A stretch of 64,000 bases of DNA from Lepturacanthus savala (lineage: Eukaryota > Chordata > Actinopteri > Scombriformes > Trichiuridae), in contig CM060463.1 in the NCBI GenBank assembly GCA_030544235.1, positions 10,329,690-10,393,689 on the forward strand, read 5' to 3'. Positions 26,701 to 40,062 of this stretch are shown in pieces (positions within the stretch are counted from its first letter, which is position 1; each line of letters starts with the position of its first letter). The notes under the pieces are model-generated. The model was not told the origin of the DNA, ran no database searches, and saw only the letters and a program-made list of their open reading frames with translations. A program made the translations under genes and the position numbers.

Positions 26701-26809
26701 AGAGAGAGAGGAACAGAGGGTGAAGATGAGGAATGGTGATATGGAAGAGAGAGGGAGAGCGAGGAAGATGAAGACAGAAACGGGAGAGATTTTGCTCTCC
26801 ACCCCTCTC
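23711..26809. other. Non-coding stretch
   Basis: Contains (CCCCA)n near 23847-23865, the GT/GA cluster listed separately, and several overlapping open frames at 25150-25660 on both strands. The latter arise from GC-rich composition without a family match. Confidence 0.5.
25519..25728. repeat. Cluster of GT/GA microsatellites
   Basis: Two GT-rich runs (25519-25572 and 25675-25703) and a GA run, separated by about 100 nt of unique sequence. Confidence 0.9.
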
Positions 26810-26940
26810 TGCAGATATTACTGCTTAATTAAAAGGGCAGCATGTGCTAAGTATTATTCCAGCTGAGATCTCTATCTTCAGCCTATGTAATAAGATCTTC
26901 AGCAGGCTTACAGCTAAATTTTCGAGAAAATTTCCTTCCT
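26810..26940. promoter_or_regulatory. Candidate conserved regulatory block
   Basis: CTGCTTAATTAAAAGGGCAG and GCTAAGTATTATTCCAGC in unique sequence between purine-rich tracts. Confidence 0.2.
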
Positions 26941-29123
26941 ATTCTTTGCCCTTATTTCCTCTTGGCCTATGTCTGTTTTGTGCTGTCGCTGCAATCTTTT
27001 TTGCGTTCCTGTATTGTAAGTCTGTGTGCATGCATGAGCCGAGCGGGACTGTTTTGCATGTTAATTAATGTAATATTTTGTACACCACTCGGGAGCGTGT
27101 AAGTGTTCTCTTGAATGTGTTCCAATTAAGAAACATCCCCCAGGCACAAACCGGTTTGGACACACTGAAAAATATTCCCATATTTTTACATATTTGGGAG
27201 ACCATGAAGAACGTGAACAAAATGCAAAGTTACATGCCGTACAAGTGTTGAAAAGATGTTTGGTTTCTGCGGCGTCTTACAGTGGACCCTTCTCATAAAC
27301 TGTCAGTCTCAAAAGCAAGCTCTCCCCGTCTCCATCTGCTCTACATCCTGACGATGATTCACGTCTGCTGCTAAAGCTGCAAATCCAGAGATGGTGGTTG
27401 GCTTTGGTGTCAGGCTGCCTGCACTTAAACGAACATCTCCACAACCTTAGCAGTGCAACAGCATCTTGAAGTTCTACCAGAAACAACAATTACATTGCGA
27501 TGCGCCATTAATTTTGTCTTGTAAGAAGGATACAAAAATCTGTCATAACAGCTCATTTTAAGAAAAAAGAAATACTGTATGTTTACAAATACATATTACC
27601 CACACACAGACACACAGAGTGAGCATGATTGCCAAGTCATTCACGTATCATGGCTACTGGAGGGGTGGCCATGAGCCCCTTTTGCATTTTTTCCAAAAGA
27701 GTGGCTTTGGACTCACATTCAATCATCTGGTAAATTAGTTTAATCCTGCAGCAAATCTGTCCCTCTCCTGGGACGTTTCCAGAGGTGTCAATCGGAGATA
27801 AGGCCTGTGTGACAATAAAGCCACCAAACCAGAGGGAGGTGGGGGGGGGTGCTCTTTAACTCTTCCATATAGTTGATGCTATTTGATTTATAGGAGCAGA
27901 AACAAAGGCAGCCCTTTTCACTTCCATTAACATGTTAAAAGGAAGGAAAGAAATGACAGGGACAGTCAGTGTGCTGGTCGGTAATGAAACCTTCAATAAA
28001 TTACCTACAGTTGCACAGTTTCTGTGTCCAAGATGTTAGAGGAAAGAGACAGTGGAACCCTTCATTTAATAATTACTGTGTTTCTGCTAATAAGAACAAA
28101 GCATTCTAGTATTTAATCGTTTATAGGGGCGATGTGATGCTCTAGCTTGTTTTTAAATCTCTAATGGTGAAATCATAATTCTAGATATCAAAACTGCTGT
28201 CCATCTGTACGGTTTCATAGTGGGTCAGAAGCCTTTTTTGTTACTTCAACATCCAGTGCAAACAGCTGGACCATTGATACACAGACATTCATCAAAGGCA
28301 TAAACAAGTATACATATCTAAATCTAAACATACAGGCAGATGAGAACATATGCATGTTGACAGTGCTGCACTCACGTACACATCCACAGCCTCTGTATGT
28401 CTCCATGAAGACAATGTGAAGACAAGCCTCTGCAGATCACTTCTGCCCTCTATTGACTACACATGAGACTGCAGCTGCAGAGATGTGGCGTTACAAGGTA
28501 GAATAAGTAAAACATAAATATTATTATAAAAATTATATATATGTAGTATGCAGACACAAGACAGAGACAAAGAACAGCGTTAGCTGCCTTATTAGTAATT
28601 AGCAACAGGAAATGGGAGCACAGGGAAACAGTAACAGAAAGAGATGAAGACCTCTGAGAACGCACACCATTTGAATGCACTATTAAAACTAATACGCATG
28701 ACCAATATGTATTTGATAGTAATGATATTTTTATTTAATTTAACAAATGAAAACAAACTCCACAAAAAATGAAATGGAAAGCATTCTGAAGACAGTAGTG
28801 TGAGGATGTATATTAAACTATTAATTAATATAATACAATACATAATCATTTATTAATTATGTTACATGAGAAGTCTAAAGATACCATGTATTATTGTAAT
28901 GACAGTAAATCCAATTTAGTTATTGAACAGCATAAAAGGTAACAATAAAAGTAGCAACTAAAAAATACCTGCATGTTTTGGGAGGCTCTGTTTTTCCTTC
29001 TATCTTACATGTGTTAAATAATGTCTTTATGTCTTTAATGTCTTTTTTTTTGCCACTGCTGCATCTTTGCTGTATTTCTTTTTTTTTTATCCAAAATTTG
29101 AATGATGAAAAGTTCAGCAAAAA

Positions 29124-29154
29124 GTTACCGTCAGTTACCGTCAAGTTACCGTCG
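29124..29154. repeat. Triple GTTACCGTC(A) direct repeat
   Basis: Two adjacent GTTACCGTCA units, one extra A, then a third GTTACCGTC. Confidence 0.95.
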
Positions 29155-29640
29155 GACTTGGAAAAACAAAGCATTTCCATCCGTTTTTTTTTTCTCCCGA
29201 TCTTCATCCCTTTATTTTCTTCTCCAGTCCCCCCCCCACACACACCTTTCTACAAACGCATCTTCACTATAATTAAAAGTTAATTAAAAATTACCATATA
29301 ATTATGGTAGATGCTTTTTCTTCCATTGCATCAAGTTTTTTTTACATTTACTAGCATATACCTGCACAAATAAAATTAACAATCTAAACATTTGTAAATC
29401 TATAAACTTTCCACAAATAGTGTGCAGGGAGCTAATGTGTTTGCAGAATGGCATAACGGAGTGGGGGGAGAGTTGGGTGATTTAATGTGAGTCATTTTAA
29501 CATTAAAACAAGTGGGAGACAGAGGAAACAAAAAGAGCAAGAGAGAAGGAAACTTCAAAATGCTCTTTGAGGAAAATGAGATCACAGGCTGCAATTATAT
29601 AATTCTTGTCAAGTGATGGTGGCGATAGCCTAAGAGGAAT

Positions 29641-29673
29641 GCACACACGCATGCACACGCGCATGCACACACA

Positions 29674-29717
<44 letters not shown>
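29641..29717. repeat. Microsatellite (CA)n with interruptions
   Basis: Interrupted CACG/CATG start followed by a pure AC run at about 29682-29717. Confidence 0.95.
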
Positions 29718-29719
<2 letters not shown>

Positions 29720-30548
29720 TAAACTCCAGGGGGAGAATAGCCTTCTTGACTGCATTTTTAAATGCTGGAAAGTTATGGGGGTCGCATGGGGGTCAGGTGC
29801 AGGAAGAGTATGTGTGTGTGTGTGTCTGTAGTGTACATGTGTGTCAGACCCTGAACACTGGGCCCCTGATAAAAGCACTTCTTCTGATTTCCTCCTTGGG
29901 TTTTTGTTTTTGTCCATTTGGTCCTTCTCTTTCTAGTTATGATGAAAGTCAAAAAGCCAAGCGTTCCCAAGTGTTCCCTGATGCCAAGAGCAGATTTGAA
30001 GTGGGAGCATGACTTATGAAGTGTGTGTTGTAAGTGTGTGTGTGCGTGCGTGCTTGCGTGCACTTTAGTGTTTCAGGGAATTGAGAAACCGTCAATCTTG
30101 ATATGGCTCCTTCACATGGACACAACACAACCGCATGAATACAAACATATATAATGAATATTCAGTATGGAGCTATGCTTCCAGATGAACTCTCATAATA
30201 ATCTAGGCATTCATGCTGTGGCCTATATATATATATCACAGACACTACACATTTCTACATCTCACAGTTTACAAAACCCATTTACAAAACCCGGGAGTGA
30301 AACACAAAGGTCTCAGTCTGAGACCTCGTCATCCATCCACACACACGCACACATGCACAGACTGGTGGTGGGGCCAGGGGGTCTGCTGCTAGGTTCCCAG
30401 GGAGCCTCACTGGCCTGATGGAGGCACTTTGTCTGAGGCTGGGGCAGACTACAGCAGACTCCAGAGGAGATGCCTATCAGCTACTGGCTATGCTACGGCC
30501 TGGAGGAGAGAGGGAGGGAGAGAGAGGGACAGGAAAAAAAGAGTGTGG

Positions 30549-30550
<2 letters not shown>

Positions 30551-30608
<58 letters not shown>
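30551..30608. repeat. Microsatellite (GA)29
   Basis: Uninterrupted GA run with purine-rich flanks upstream (30507-30548), making a longer polypurine tract. Confidence 0.98.
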
Positions 30609-30611
<3 letters not shown>

Positions 30612-32180
30612 ACAGTGCAAGATGCTGAATGAAAAGATAATCAACATCAACATAGAAATCAAGAAAAAACAATTTGCTCACTCTAGACAGGAACTAAAAA
30701 ATTCCACACCAGCCTGAAATTTTTTTGCTATCAGGTTAAAGCAACTAATTTCCAGTGAGTTGTGTATGCCAGGTATTGACATCAGTGTTTTTACTGTGAC
30801 AGTCAAATGATTGGGATAAATCCCTCAGCGGGCGAATCAAGTTAAAGAGCCGAAACTGCTCTCCATTGACAAAACTCTCCCTCTGGCATGTGGCGTGCTG
30901 TAGATAACGGTAGCAGCGGAGGCCATATGCACGTGTTGACAGGCGGAGTGATGTATAGTGAAGCTGATGGAGAGGCAGGTCGGTGACAAACTAAAGGTCA
31001 ACAAGGAGCATGACCTCTCCAGGTGTGGCCTCCTCTCTGCTCCAAGACGGCAGGCACCTTTCTGTGCTTTTTTTAATTTAAAATTTGCATACTCCTAAAT
31101 GATCTGCCAGGTTTAAAATTATATACAATATATAATTCATCTTTCAGTCTGACAGAGGGGGGTATCATAAGGTGCCGAGCAATGATCGTAACCACAAAAA
31201 AAGCAAAGACGAGGACAAATGCGATTCATTTCTGCCGTCTTATTCTCTAATCTCTCGCTCTGATTACTGAGGCAGCGCAGGGTTATGGATTGGGTGGATT
31301 CGCCCGTGTAGCGGTAGACAGATCTAATGTGTGCTGTCTGCTGCATGGCGACTTCTTAGTTAGAGCATGAGGGCGCTGGGTATTGTGAAGGGGGTGGGGT
31401 GGGCTGGAGGGACTCGCACCGTGACCCAAGGATCTCCACGGCCTCTGTCAGCGGAAAATTAGATTACGACAGTCGGACCAGGGGGTGACTGTGGAAGGGG
31501 CGTCAAGAAGTCTAAATATGGAGGGCTCAGTATGTCCATAATCACTTTATACAAGTTAGATGAACAAAAAGACTTATCTCCTCCTCGCTGTCCAGATTGC
31601 CTATGTCGGTGTCAAGCATATTTGTGTGTGTGTGTGGGGGTGTGTATGTTGCGAAATCTCTACACCGCAAATCTGGAATAGTCGTACCTCTGTGGTGTCC
31701 TTTTACAGTGAACCGAGAAAAAGAAGTGTACAGTGGAGCATAATCGGTAGTGATATGTCTGAATGGATCGTTTTGACACGGTCGCAGCCAAAACAGGCCG
31801 ATTCAGATGGTGCCATTCACAAAGGCACAAATACATGAAACACTGTGTCCGTTTGGATTAACATTTAACATAATGGAATGATCAACCCAGAGTGGAAAAT
31901 TGATTTTGTTTTTTCAGAAAAGATAAAAAAAAAAAAAAACATACAGCCTTACAAACATTATGTTTTCAACTAGGTCAAAGCACAGGATACATAGGAAGTG
32001 GCTGCTTATATAAATATAGATGATTCACTTTCACTTTAGCATAAATCAGTTGGACATACAAGGAGAAAGGAGGGAAAAAACAGGAAGAAGTCTGGTAGAC
32101 GGACACTGAAAGCGCCTGTGGATGAACAGTGACAGCGGACGGCGGCAGTGACGAGACAGGGAAGAAAAAGAGCGGGAGGA

Positions 32181-32194
32181 GGGGGGGGGGGGGG
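32181..32194. repeat. Poly(G)14
   Basis: Fourteen G inside a purine-rich stretch (32148-32220); could form a G-quadruplex. Confidence 0.9.
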
Positions 32195-33019
32195 TGATGG
32201 ACAGAGACAGAGCAGAAAATTGAAGTACATGTAACATGACACAAATGGACAAAAGTATTTAGCTAATGATTTATTATTAAACAGAGCAGGCAGCCCTCCA
32301 CAGCCCAATCCCCCGGCCTAGCCCAGGCCCCGGCCCTATTGTAGGGAGATGGAAAGACAGATAAGCAGGGCTGTAATGGTAGTCAGATGGCAGGTGGGCC
32401 GGCCGAATCCGGGGTTAATCACTGTTAAGTGCTGTGGAGAGGGGAGGACACGGGGCCTGGCTGAAACACTGTATCCTGGGGGGCATTGGGAGGCCAGGTA
32501 AGTCGGCCCAGGTAACTCACCTCGGCTGCTCGGGGAGACAGCTGGACTCTCGCACAGGTCGGCTAATGGTGTTAACTCGGGAGAGTCGCCACAATGATAT
32601 GTTACATCAACACACTCCCCTCCATCCCGCTCTCTGTCTTGCTCTTTCCAACCATGTTAGGCTCTTTTGTACGTGCTCCATCCCGCCTTATTGCTTGGAG
32701 CATTTCCGAGTAACACAAGTGATTTAATCTGTCTGAGAGGAAGGAGAGAACACCGTGTAACAGAGGAACAAAACAGAGAGGCCTGTGGACTTTTAAACGG
32801 AGCTCCTCTGAGGGAAAAAAACAAACAACTTTAAGAAATCAGTATTTCACAGTTGGATGAAATCAATGACTAAGGTAATGCATGTTAAATTTTATTTTAA
32901 AACATGATGATAAGGAAGTTCTAAGTATACAAGTGCTGTATAAAGACCAAAAACAACACCAAAACAGCCAAGATAAAGACCGTTTCCAAGACCTCTATAG
33001 TTTCAGATAACTGCATGTA

Positions 33020-33033
33020 GTGCCCCCTATTGG
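33020..33033 (-). promoter_or_regulatory. CTCF-like motif
   Basis: The minus strand reads CCAATAGGGGGCAC, one mismatch from CCASYAGRKGGCRS. Same orientation as the site at 50461. Confidence 0.3.
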
Positions 33034-34379
33034 TGGCTGTCTGCACACTCTGAGCTGCATTTGCCTCCAGCGGATATCAGACTACAGGGAAAAAAAAGAA
33101 AAAAAAAAGCGGCCTCTCCTGCCACAGCATGAAATGCAGGCCGCTGTGCGTCTAAACAGCGGATGACAAACCCATAACGAAGGCAGTAATTGGAACAACA
33201 TTTCAGGTCCACTGTGCACGTCTCGCTCTGGTATCCCTGCCGCCATCAGGCCCTTTTCCCCAAATCATTCCCAAACGTCCGGCAAATCAAAACAAAACAC
33301 AAGGAAAGGAGCACAACTTTACAGAGCACTGACTTCTGATGGGCCATTTCTGCTGGAGACTGGAGTCTGCGTGGAGGTGGGCCTTACTTCGCCCTTAACG
33401 TGAAACAGGCTGCTACTCTGGGCTACATTCAGCTGGGGCCATCGAAGCTATCGGTGCACTGTTACTCCAACACACACGAGCTGTTGTGCTTGGAAAACAA
33501 ATGTTGCACAAAACCGGTCTGCACTGCACGCAATCTGCCCTGCCATACCAGAGATGTGAGGGGAAAAAAAAGAAAAGCAGACAAAGATGAACCTCCTCAA
33601 TTTACACTTTAACACGCAAACAGCATCACCTTAGAACACATGCACACATCAACTGTAGCTAGCTTATCCCTCTGCCTGCTCCTATATAAAATGGAGTCGT
33701 CGTAAACAAGAGATGAAGTCATCTTGTTTTAGAAGAAGTAAAGAGGAGAGGTCAAGTTGAACAGAGAGCCTTAGTTAAATCATCTGCTTGTAGTAAACAG
33801 TTGAGAGAAACATCTATCAGGCAGGCACGTGCCGCTGACAGTATAATAATAAGGTAGGGAGAGCTGGAGCGTGCACTGAAAACAGATGAAGAGAGCCACT
33901 TCCCTCCAGAGGCAGAGGGAGAGAGAGAGAGAGAGGGGAAGAATGAGGAGAGAGAGTGGAGCGAGAGGAGAGGACAAATAGAAAAAGAAAAGTAGCTCAT
34001 CACCTTTTCCATCAGCATGGCGGGTGGTGCTGGTGTGACTGAACACAGTAACACTGCGGACCCTGTTCATAATCACAAGGTTACTGTTCATTGTTCAACG
34101 TGACCCGGTGGACATGAGTGACAAGGTGGGGAGCCGGGCTCTGTGCTACCGTGCAGATAATTACCTCATGACGACAAAGTGAACTTTGATGTACAGTCTC
34201 CCACTGTAATGCTTTAATGACCTTAGAGCTGGTATTTGTGCACGTCCATGTATATGTTTGTGTAGAAAATGTTGCGCACACTCGACACATGTACACAGAG
34301 GCTCATAAATGTGCACTCTCGCTCACACTCTTATGCACACACGCACGCACACACACACACATAGACAAGGCCTCACCCA

Positions 34380-34530
34380 GCCAGTAGGCTTGATGTCAAT
34401 CAAGTGGGTGTCTAATTAAAAGTAACAGGAAGAAGCTGCTGGGGACAGCAATCGCTATCGGACTCCCATTTTCATATGAATGGCCTTTTTTAATTAAACT
34501 CAACAGCTAATAAGCCTCAGTATCCAGACC
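34380..34530. promoter_or_regulatory. Candidate conserved regulatory block
   Basis: Unique sequence with GTGTCTAATTAAAAGTAACA, AGCAATCGCTATCGGACTCC and TTTTTTAATTAAACTCAACA between CA repeats. Confidence 0.25.
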
Positions 34531-35439
34531 ATGTAGCAGTTTAACAGACAAAGAGCTACAAAGAAAACACACACACACACACACAGAGGAGAATGGGGGA
34601 TGAGAGGTAAAAAGAGACGGATGAATAATGAAGAGTCAGAAGCAAAGTGATGCATTGCCTTTGAACCTGTTGGCTTCCCTTTGTTTGCGGAGGCACTTTG
34701 CCAGCGGCTATTGTTGTCAACAAAGTTTATTTAGTGTCGATGGTATTAAAGAACACAGTCCAACTGAATTTGCCTTTGCCATGAGACGGGGAGAAATGAA
34801 AGAGAGGTAAAAGAAATAGCGTGGAGCGTTATCTCTTTCACAGATGAAAAGGGGAGTCTACAAACAATTTGGGCATGTGCGTGTTGATTATTTGGTGCCA
34901 CAGCTACATTTATTGGACTTACAGTAACTGGATCCAATGTAAAACTACAGCAGCTGCCAAGAAAGGAAAAAAAACAATTATGGTCTAAATAACAATGTCA
35001 TGAAATAATACAAAACTAGAATATCACTGTAAAATCCAATCTCATTTCCATCAATGGAATTAGCAGCTATTGAAATAAAATAGAATAAAAAGCATGACAA
35101 CATAATTCCATGCGTGAATTTAATGCTCAGCAGCATGCTTATATAATGTTCAGAATTGTCAAGCTCTAACAATGACATTTAGCAGCTCCAAAAAAAGGCT
35201 TTGTTCATGAGCCAGACATAATAAATGTATACATACATAATTAATTGATTTTCTTGTATGTGAATTATAGAGCCCTCAAATCTGGTATTTCTGAAAAAAA
35301 AGGATAGATTTTGTTCTTCACTATCACTTCCTTCTTATATCAACAGCGTGTCCAAACATACATAATCACACTAGGATGCCAAGATGTGTGTGTAGAGAGA
35401 GAATAGGCTAAAAAAAAATGGAACGTTTGATTCCCATCC
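34531..35439. other. Non-coding stretch
   Basis: A CA run at 34568-34585, then AT-rich sequence; nothing recognised. Confidence 0.5.
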
Positions 35440-36260
35440 TGCGACGATTTCTCTAAGGAAGAGATTATGGTTACGTTCTAACACACGACAAATCTCCATT
35501 CTCCCAACCTTTTACAGCAGATAAAGGGCCTTGGATCCCTTTTCCACGCTAAATCCCAGATCAACTTCTCCTTAGCTATTCAAACCACCCAGCAGGTTGT
35601 TTCTAAAAGGCTTGAAAGTGAGCAGAGAGATAGCCAGCTCTGGCATCTCCAATGCGCTCTCCGCAACGCCGAGGCGTATGGTCGTCTCGCTAAATCTCCC
35701 TCCTTCTTACTTCTTCAGAAACTTTTAACATCATGACCCCGAGAAACATTTGCAAACTATAACAATAAAATTAACTTGTAATGAGCAAAATAATTGCACA
35801 TCAAACGCTACTCGATGGTGGAGCGCGAGCTTGGAAGAAAGGGCCCAATTTACAGATTACATGGCTCATGACTACCGAAGTTCAAAACACAGAGAAATTG
35901 GTTGTGAAGTGAGAAAAAAGGGCCCTTCCAAAACGACTCCGAAGCATTCTTTAAACTTGTGTAATGGATACGCTGCGGGCAACTGGGCGAATTTACCATG
36001 CAAAGAATCTCCATTCTGCACGCAGCACTTCAAAGGCGTAAAGGAACTGAGTTTCGGGGAGCCAGTGGGCACGGGGAGAGGGGGGAATGAACTCGGCGAT
36101 GCACATTTGTCTCCCAGAGTGACAGAAATTGGCGGGGGGTGCTCAAAATGAGAGATTTAGCTGATCTAGGGCAGGGTTGGCTCGTTGTTCAGTCGACACC
36201 GCAGTGCTTCCTCAATCTTTAAAAACAGAGGAAAATCATAACACGAGATGGGGGGAAACG
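35440..36260. promoter_or_regulatory. Largest candidate conserved block
   Basis: About 800 nt without simple repeats or recognised transposons and with many CpGs. It includes GCAACGCCGAGGCGTATGG, CTAAATCTCCCTCC, AATAATTGCACATC and ACGCTGCGGGCAACTGGG. A 133-codon open frame (35750-36151, plus) lies inside but matches no family I know and has no splice context. An enhancer is the better guess. Confidence 0.3.
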
Positions 36261-37026
36261 CTGAGAAAGTTAAAATGGGAGGTGAGACGCATATCAAAAA
36301 TTCTGAGGGGTCTGGAGACATTTTACTCTCCATCGCTGGGACGTAAAGGAGGGTGAGCAAAAGAAGAGAGAGAGCGGAGATGAGATAGATGGCTGGAGCG
36401 ACTAGGCCAAGTTTCTGTGTTATATTTTTCTCTATCAGGAGGAGGTCTTTTATGTTGTGTTGGTCGCGGAAGTAGAGGGGGAGAAAGAGATTACATTAGC
36501 AATGATAAAATGACCAATGCCATGCCGTGTCTTACCATCAGATACACACACACGATGCAACAGATTAGCCCGGGAAACACCTAAAACCCAGATACACTCT
36601 GGGCTGCAGTGGACAGCTGATAGCACTTCTACACGTGCACATGTAGGGGAAAAAAAATTTACAAACACAAAAAACAGGTGTGAAACACCTACACATACAG
36701 CTACACAGCCCTCCTTCTGTACAACGATAGGTAGTTGTGAATTTCTGTTGATACACTACTTCCTTTGTGTTTCCCTTGTATAAAAAGGTCTGTACTTTCC
36801 ATAGTGGATGTCATCGGTTGTAGTAAAAATACTGGAACATAGTCACGGAAATTTCATGCTAAAATGTTGAAAGGTCAAATAAAGCGTTCCTAAGACGAAT
36901 GTGTTGCTATTTATTTAGCTCTCATAATGTTCACGAGAGACATTTTCTTGGCCACAATGATTTGTGCTCATTTCTCACATTGCCTCCGCTTTCACCTCTC
37001 ACTCATTTCTGCCTCTTCCTCCACCC

Positions 37027-37060
<34 letters not shown>
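37027..37060. repeat. Microsatellite (CT)n
   Basis: CT run with one TTT interruption; a similar CT tract lies at 45151-45184. Confidence 0.95.
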
Positions 37061-37669
37061 GCCTCACAAGGCAGTCTCCTTCTCCTGTTCTGGAGCCTTA
37101 TCTGATGGGAGCCGTGCCACTGTTTGCATAAAACACTGTTTATAAGGGGTTGCATATGTTAAAACATTAAAACGCACACTAGCGTGCGTGCACGCACACT
37201 CGTGCTGCACACAGATGTGCGCACTGACAAGTTGAGCTGCTCTGACCTTGCTAAAAAGCTGCGCAACTGACATGCGGTAGATTTGTTTAAATAAGGCTTC
37301 TCCTTTTATACTATCAAGAAGACACAATCAAGAGCACCCTACACACACGCACACACATGCATTTAAATTGTTTAACAAGGGTTTAATAACATGACATAGT
37401 CATTAATAACATGATTCGTTAAGCATTCACCCTAATAGTTTAATGGTTTCATGTTAATTGTTTTTAACTTGTTTGTTTTGAAAGAATAACATTACAGGAG
37501 GGAATATTTTCCTTTCTCTTAACTGAGAATGAGGTTATCTGTGCAGACATGATGTAACTACTATCAAAATAGGACAAGATAACACAAACATTTGCTGTTA
37601 TTACAATTACAACAGCACCTACCCTGGGTCAAATGAGTGCTAATGAGCACTTGGACATCAGCTTTTATT

Positions 37670-37801
37670 TTATTATTATTATTTTTTAAGATTATTACTT
37701 TTTTGGCATTTTTTGCCATTTATATAGGACAGCAGTAGAACTGGGGACTTGCTGTTTAGGACATGTTACGCGTCTTATCCATTCAGCTATCAGGTGGCCC
37801 C
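37670..37801 (+). mobile_element. Degenerate dispersed repeat remnant
   Basis: TTTGCCATTTATATAGGACA, GCAGTAGAACTGGGGACTT and ATTCAGCTATCAGGTGGCCC resemble both ends of a common fish repeat that starts with a T-rich TTTGCC stretch and ends in GAGCTATC...GCCCC. Heavily decayed. Confidence 0.4.
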
Positions 37802-39369
37802 AGACAGACTTTGTGTGACAGCAACCTGAACAATTAATGTAGCAATAGGAGGACTACAACAATATTTGTTTTTATTGGTTAATCTGTCATATTATATGAA
37901 ATAAAACGTCTGGTTAAAGATCTGTATAAAGGCATCTTCCTGCATCATCATCAGGCCTCATATCGTATTTAGCATATTTGTCTGAATATACTGGCACACA
38001 TTATAGTGAGACACAGAATGGGGTGCTGCGCTCTTCCTTATGATCTTCACTTCAGACCATTTCATTGAGTTTATGGTGCTCTCTTGAAGAAAGTAAAGGG
38101 CAGTGGTAATTGCTGTGGCAGCAGCCTGCACAAACCATTAGTCTTTCCATCGGTCTCGCTTCATTTTCCACATTCTGCCTGGTGAGTTGACCGCTATTGT
38201 GCTCAATTAAAATTCCGCTATTTGTTTTCTCTGAAAATTAAGTTACTTCTGCAAATTTACACTAATTTACTTAACGTGTGCACCAGCCATTCAAAAGGCC
38301 CCGCTGTTTGTTTAACATGCAACTTGAACTCTGTGACTTTTATGTCAACCCTTCCTCCACCCAGCACCGCCCCTTCTCCATCCCTCTCTATTCTTAGACC
38401 CTTAAACATTGATCAAAGGTTCGGGTGGTTCATCTTTTCTTGTGTTGCTATGGTTAAATAGTCCTATGTGCTGCACTTCTTGATACCCCTGACATGACAA
38501 TTTAAAATACAAAAATTCAAGTTTCAAGTTTCACGGTGCCTTGCTGGACCCAGAAATGTCATGAGCTTCTCATTTGATTGGTTGATTTTCTTGGGTGTGA
38601 CAGTGGGAGCAGGTAGGTGGGATGGTGGGCTGGGCTGAAAACCACTACACTGGAAGAATCTACTGCATGACATTACAAAGTTAAGGAAATAACAAGCTGT
38701 TAAACTACTTTTCTAAATCCAGACTGTGTGTATTTCTCCATTTTTCTATATATATATATATATTTGATGCAAGACTATAAAAAAACAATACATCAAATGT
38801 CTATTTGCATGATATGGGACCTTTTAAAATCATAAACCAGAGGTTTGATTGGTGAGAAATCAAGATGTGTCTTCACTTAGTTTGCCACAGTAGTTCCTGG
38901 GGATTTTTTCCCTTCGCTCACACCCCTAGAGAATGGCTTCTTCATACCCCGACTGCCAACAATGGCTCTCTATGCTTTGGTCAGTACACGTCTATGTGTC
39001 TTTTCCTGTGTGGACAGAGCCCTTTAAACTCAGCAGACAGGGAGTATGGTTCCCAGGAGGTTGAGGAGTGAGAGTTGTGTATAGATTGGAAAGGGTGCTG
39101 TCAACAGAGACAAGCCTTTTGCCCTGATACGTGACCCGACTGTTTCCGGGTCATACCGTGATAGCCGTCCTGAAGGTTATTCAGAGTGCCAGCAGTGTTT
39201 CACATGACCTCCTACACAACACATTCCTCAGCACTAATATCATGAAGCCCTTTCTCTCTCCTTCTATCCCCCCCACCCCCGCACTTACACACACACTTGC
39301 CCACTAACGGTCTACGTGTCACATCCGAACATGTCCGTCCAACCACATAGGCCGAGTGTGTCGATCACA

Positions 39370-39560
39370 TTTGTTTGATGTGTGAACATTAGACCGGGGT
39401 GGGGTTAGTGTCAACAGCTGAGTCATTGGGGTTAATGGGGAGGACGGCGAGTGCAGGGATCTTAAACGCAGCGCGCTCTGTCTTTGGCCACGCGTGACTG
39501 AAGATCATCATCATTAGAGATGAGATACTCCGCTATGAGCTCATCACGAACAAATGACGG
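39370..39560. promoter_or_regulatory. Candidate conserved regulatory block
   Basis: TCAACAGCTGAGTCATTGGG (E-box plus AP-1-like), ACGCAGCGCGCTCTG, CCACGCGTGACTGAAGATC and CTCATCACGAACAAATGACG; unique and CpG-retaining. Confidence 0.28.
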
Positions 39561-39823
39561 TGCTCGTTTGTCATGTCTACGAGGAGAAATAACTCATTCA
39601 CTCAAGAAAAGTTTGAGGTTGTGAAATTAAACTGTCAGGCTCTATATTCTGAGGTGGAGTGGAGTTCATGAAGTTGAGAGAAATGTCAGCTACTTGTACA
39701 GGCAAAGAAAATGTAGTTTACTCTTATGCCAGAAATATGGAAGATATAGATAAAATCTTCTATTATGTAATTTTTTGTCAAGCAAGGTATTTAATTTCAC
39801 TGCTTCAAAAGGTTTGTAAATTC

Positions 39824-39900
39824 ATGAATGGAGATTAAGGTTCTGTCTATATAATATCACAAAATTATATAGACAGAACCATAATCTATGAATGGAGATT
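39824..39900. repeat. 23-bp hairpin flanked by 13-bp direct repeats
   Basis: Arms at 39833-39855 and 39864-39886 pair at 22 of 23 positions around an 8-nt loop (ATCACAAA). The core is GGTTCTGTCTATATAAT and its complement. ATGAATGGAGATT occurs directly repeated at 39824-39836 and 39888-39900. Confidence 0.9.
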
Positions 39901-39976
39901 CATTTCTGTGTATGCTTGCATCTCTGTTTTCAACCGTTTTACAGAAATCTATAAAATGATAAAATCATAAAGATAT

Positions 39977-40062
<86 letters not shown>

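Larger units (their letters stand above)
26941..30550. other. Non-coding stretch
   Basis: AT-rich unique sequence with AGATAAGGCC at 27796-27805, the triple repeat at 29124 and CA/GT runs near 29682 and 29812. No gene recognised. Confidence 0.5.
30609..34379. other. Non-coding stretch
   Basis: No recognised gene. Unique CpG-bearing stretches at 31250-31400 and 32290-32720 could be further regulatory blocks. A GA tract lies at 33918-33936 and CA runs near 34340. Confidence 0.45.
36261..39369. other. Non-coding stretch
   Basis: Apart from the CT tract and the repeat remnant at 37670, it holds AT-rich unique sequence and a short AT run near 38750. No gene recognised. Confidence 0.5.
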
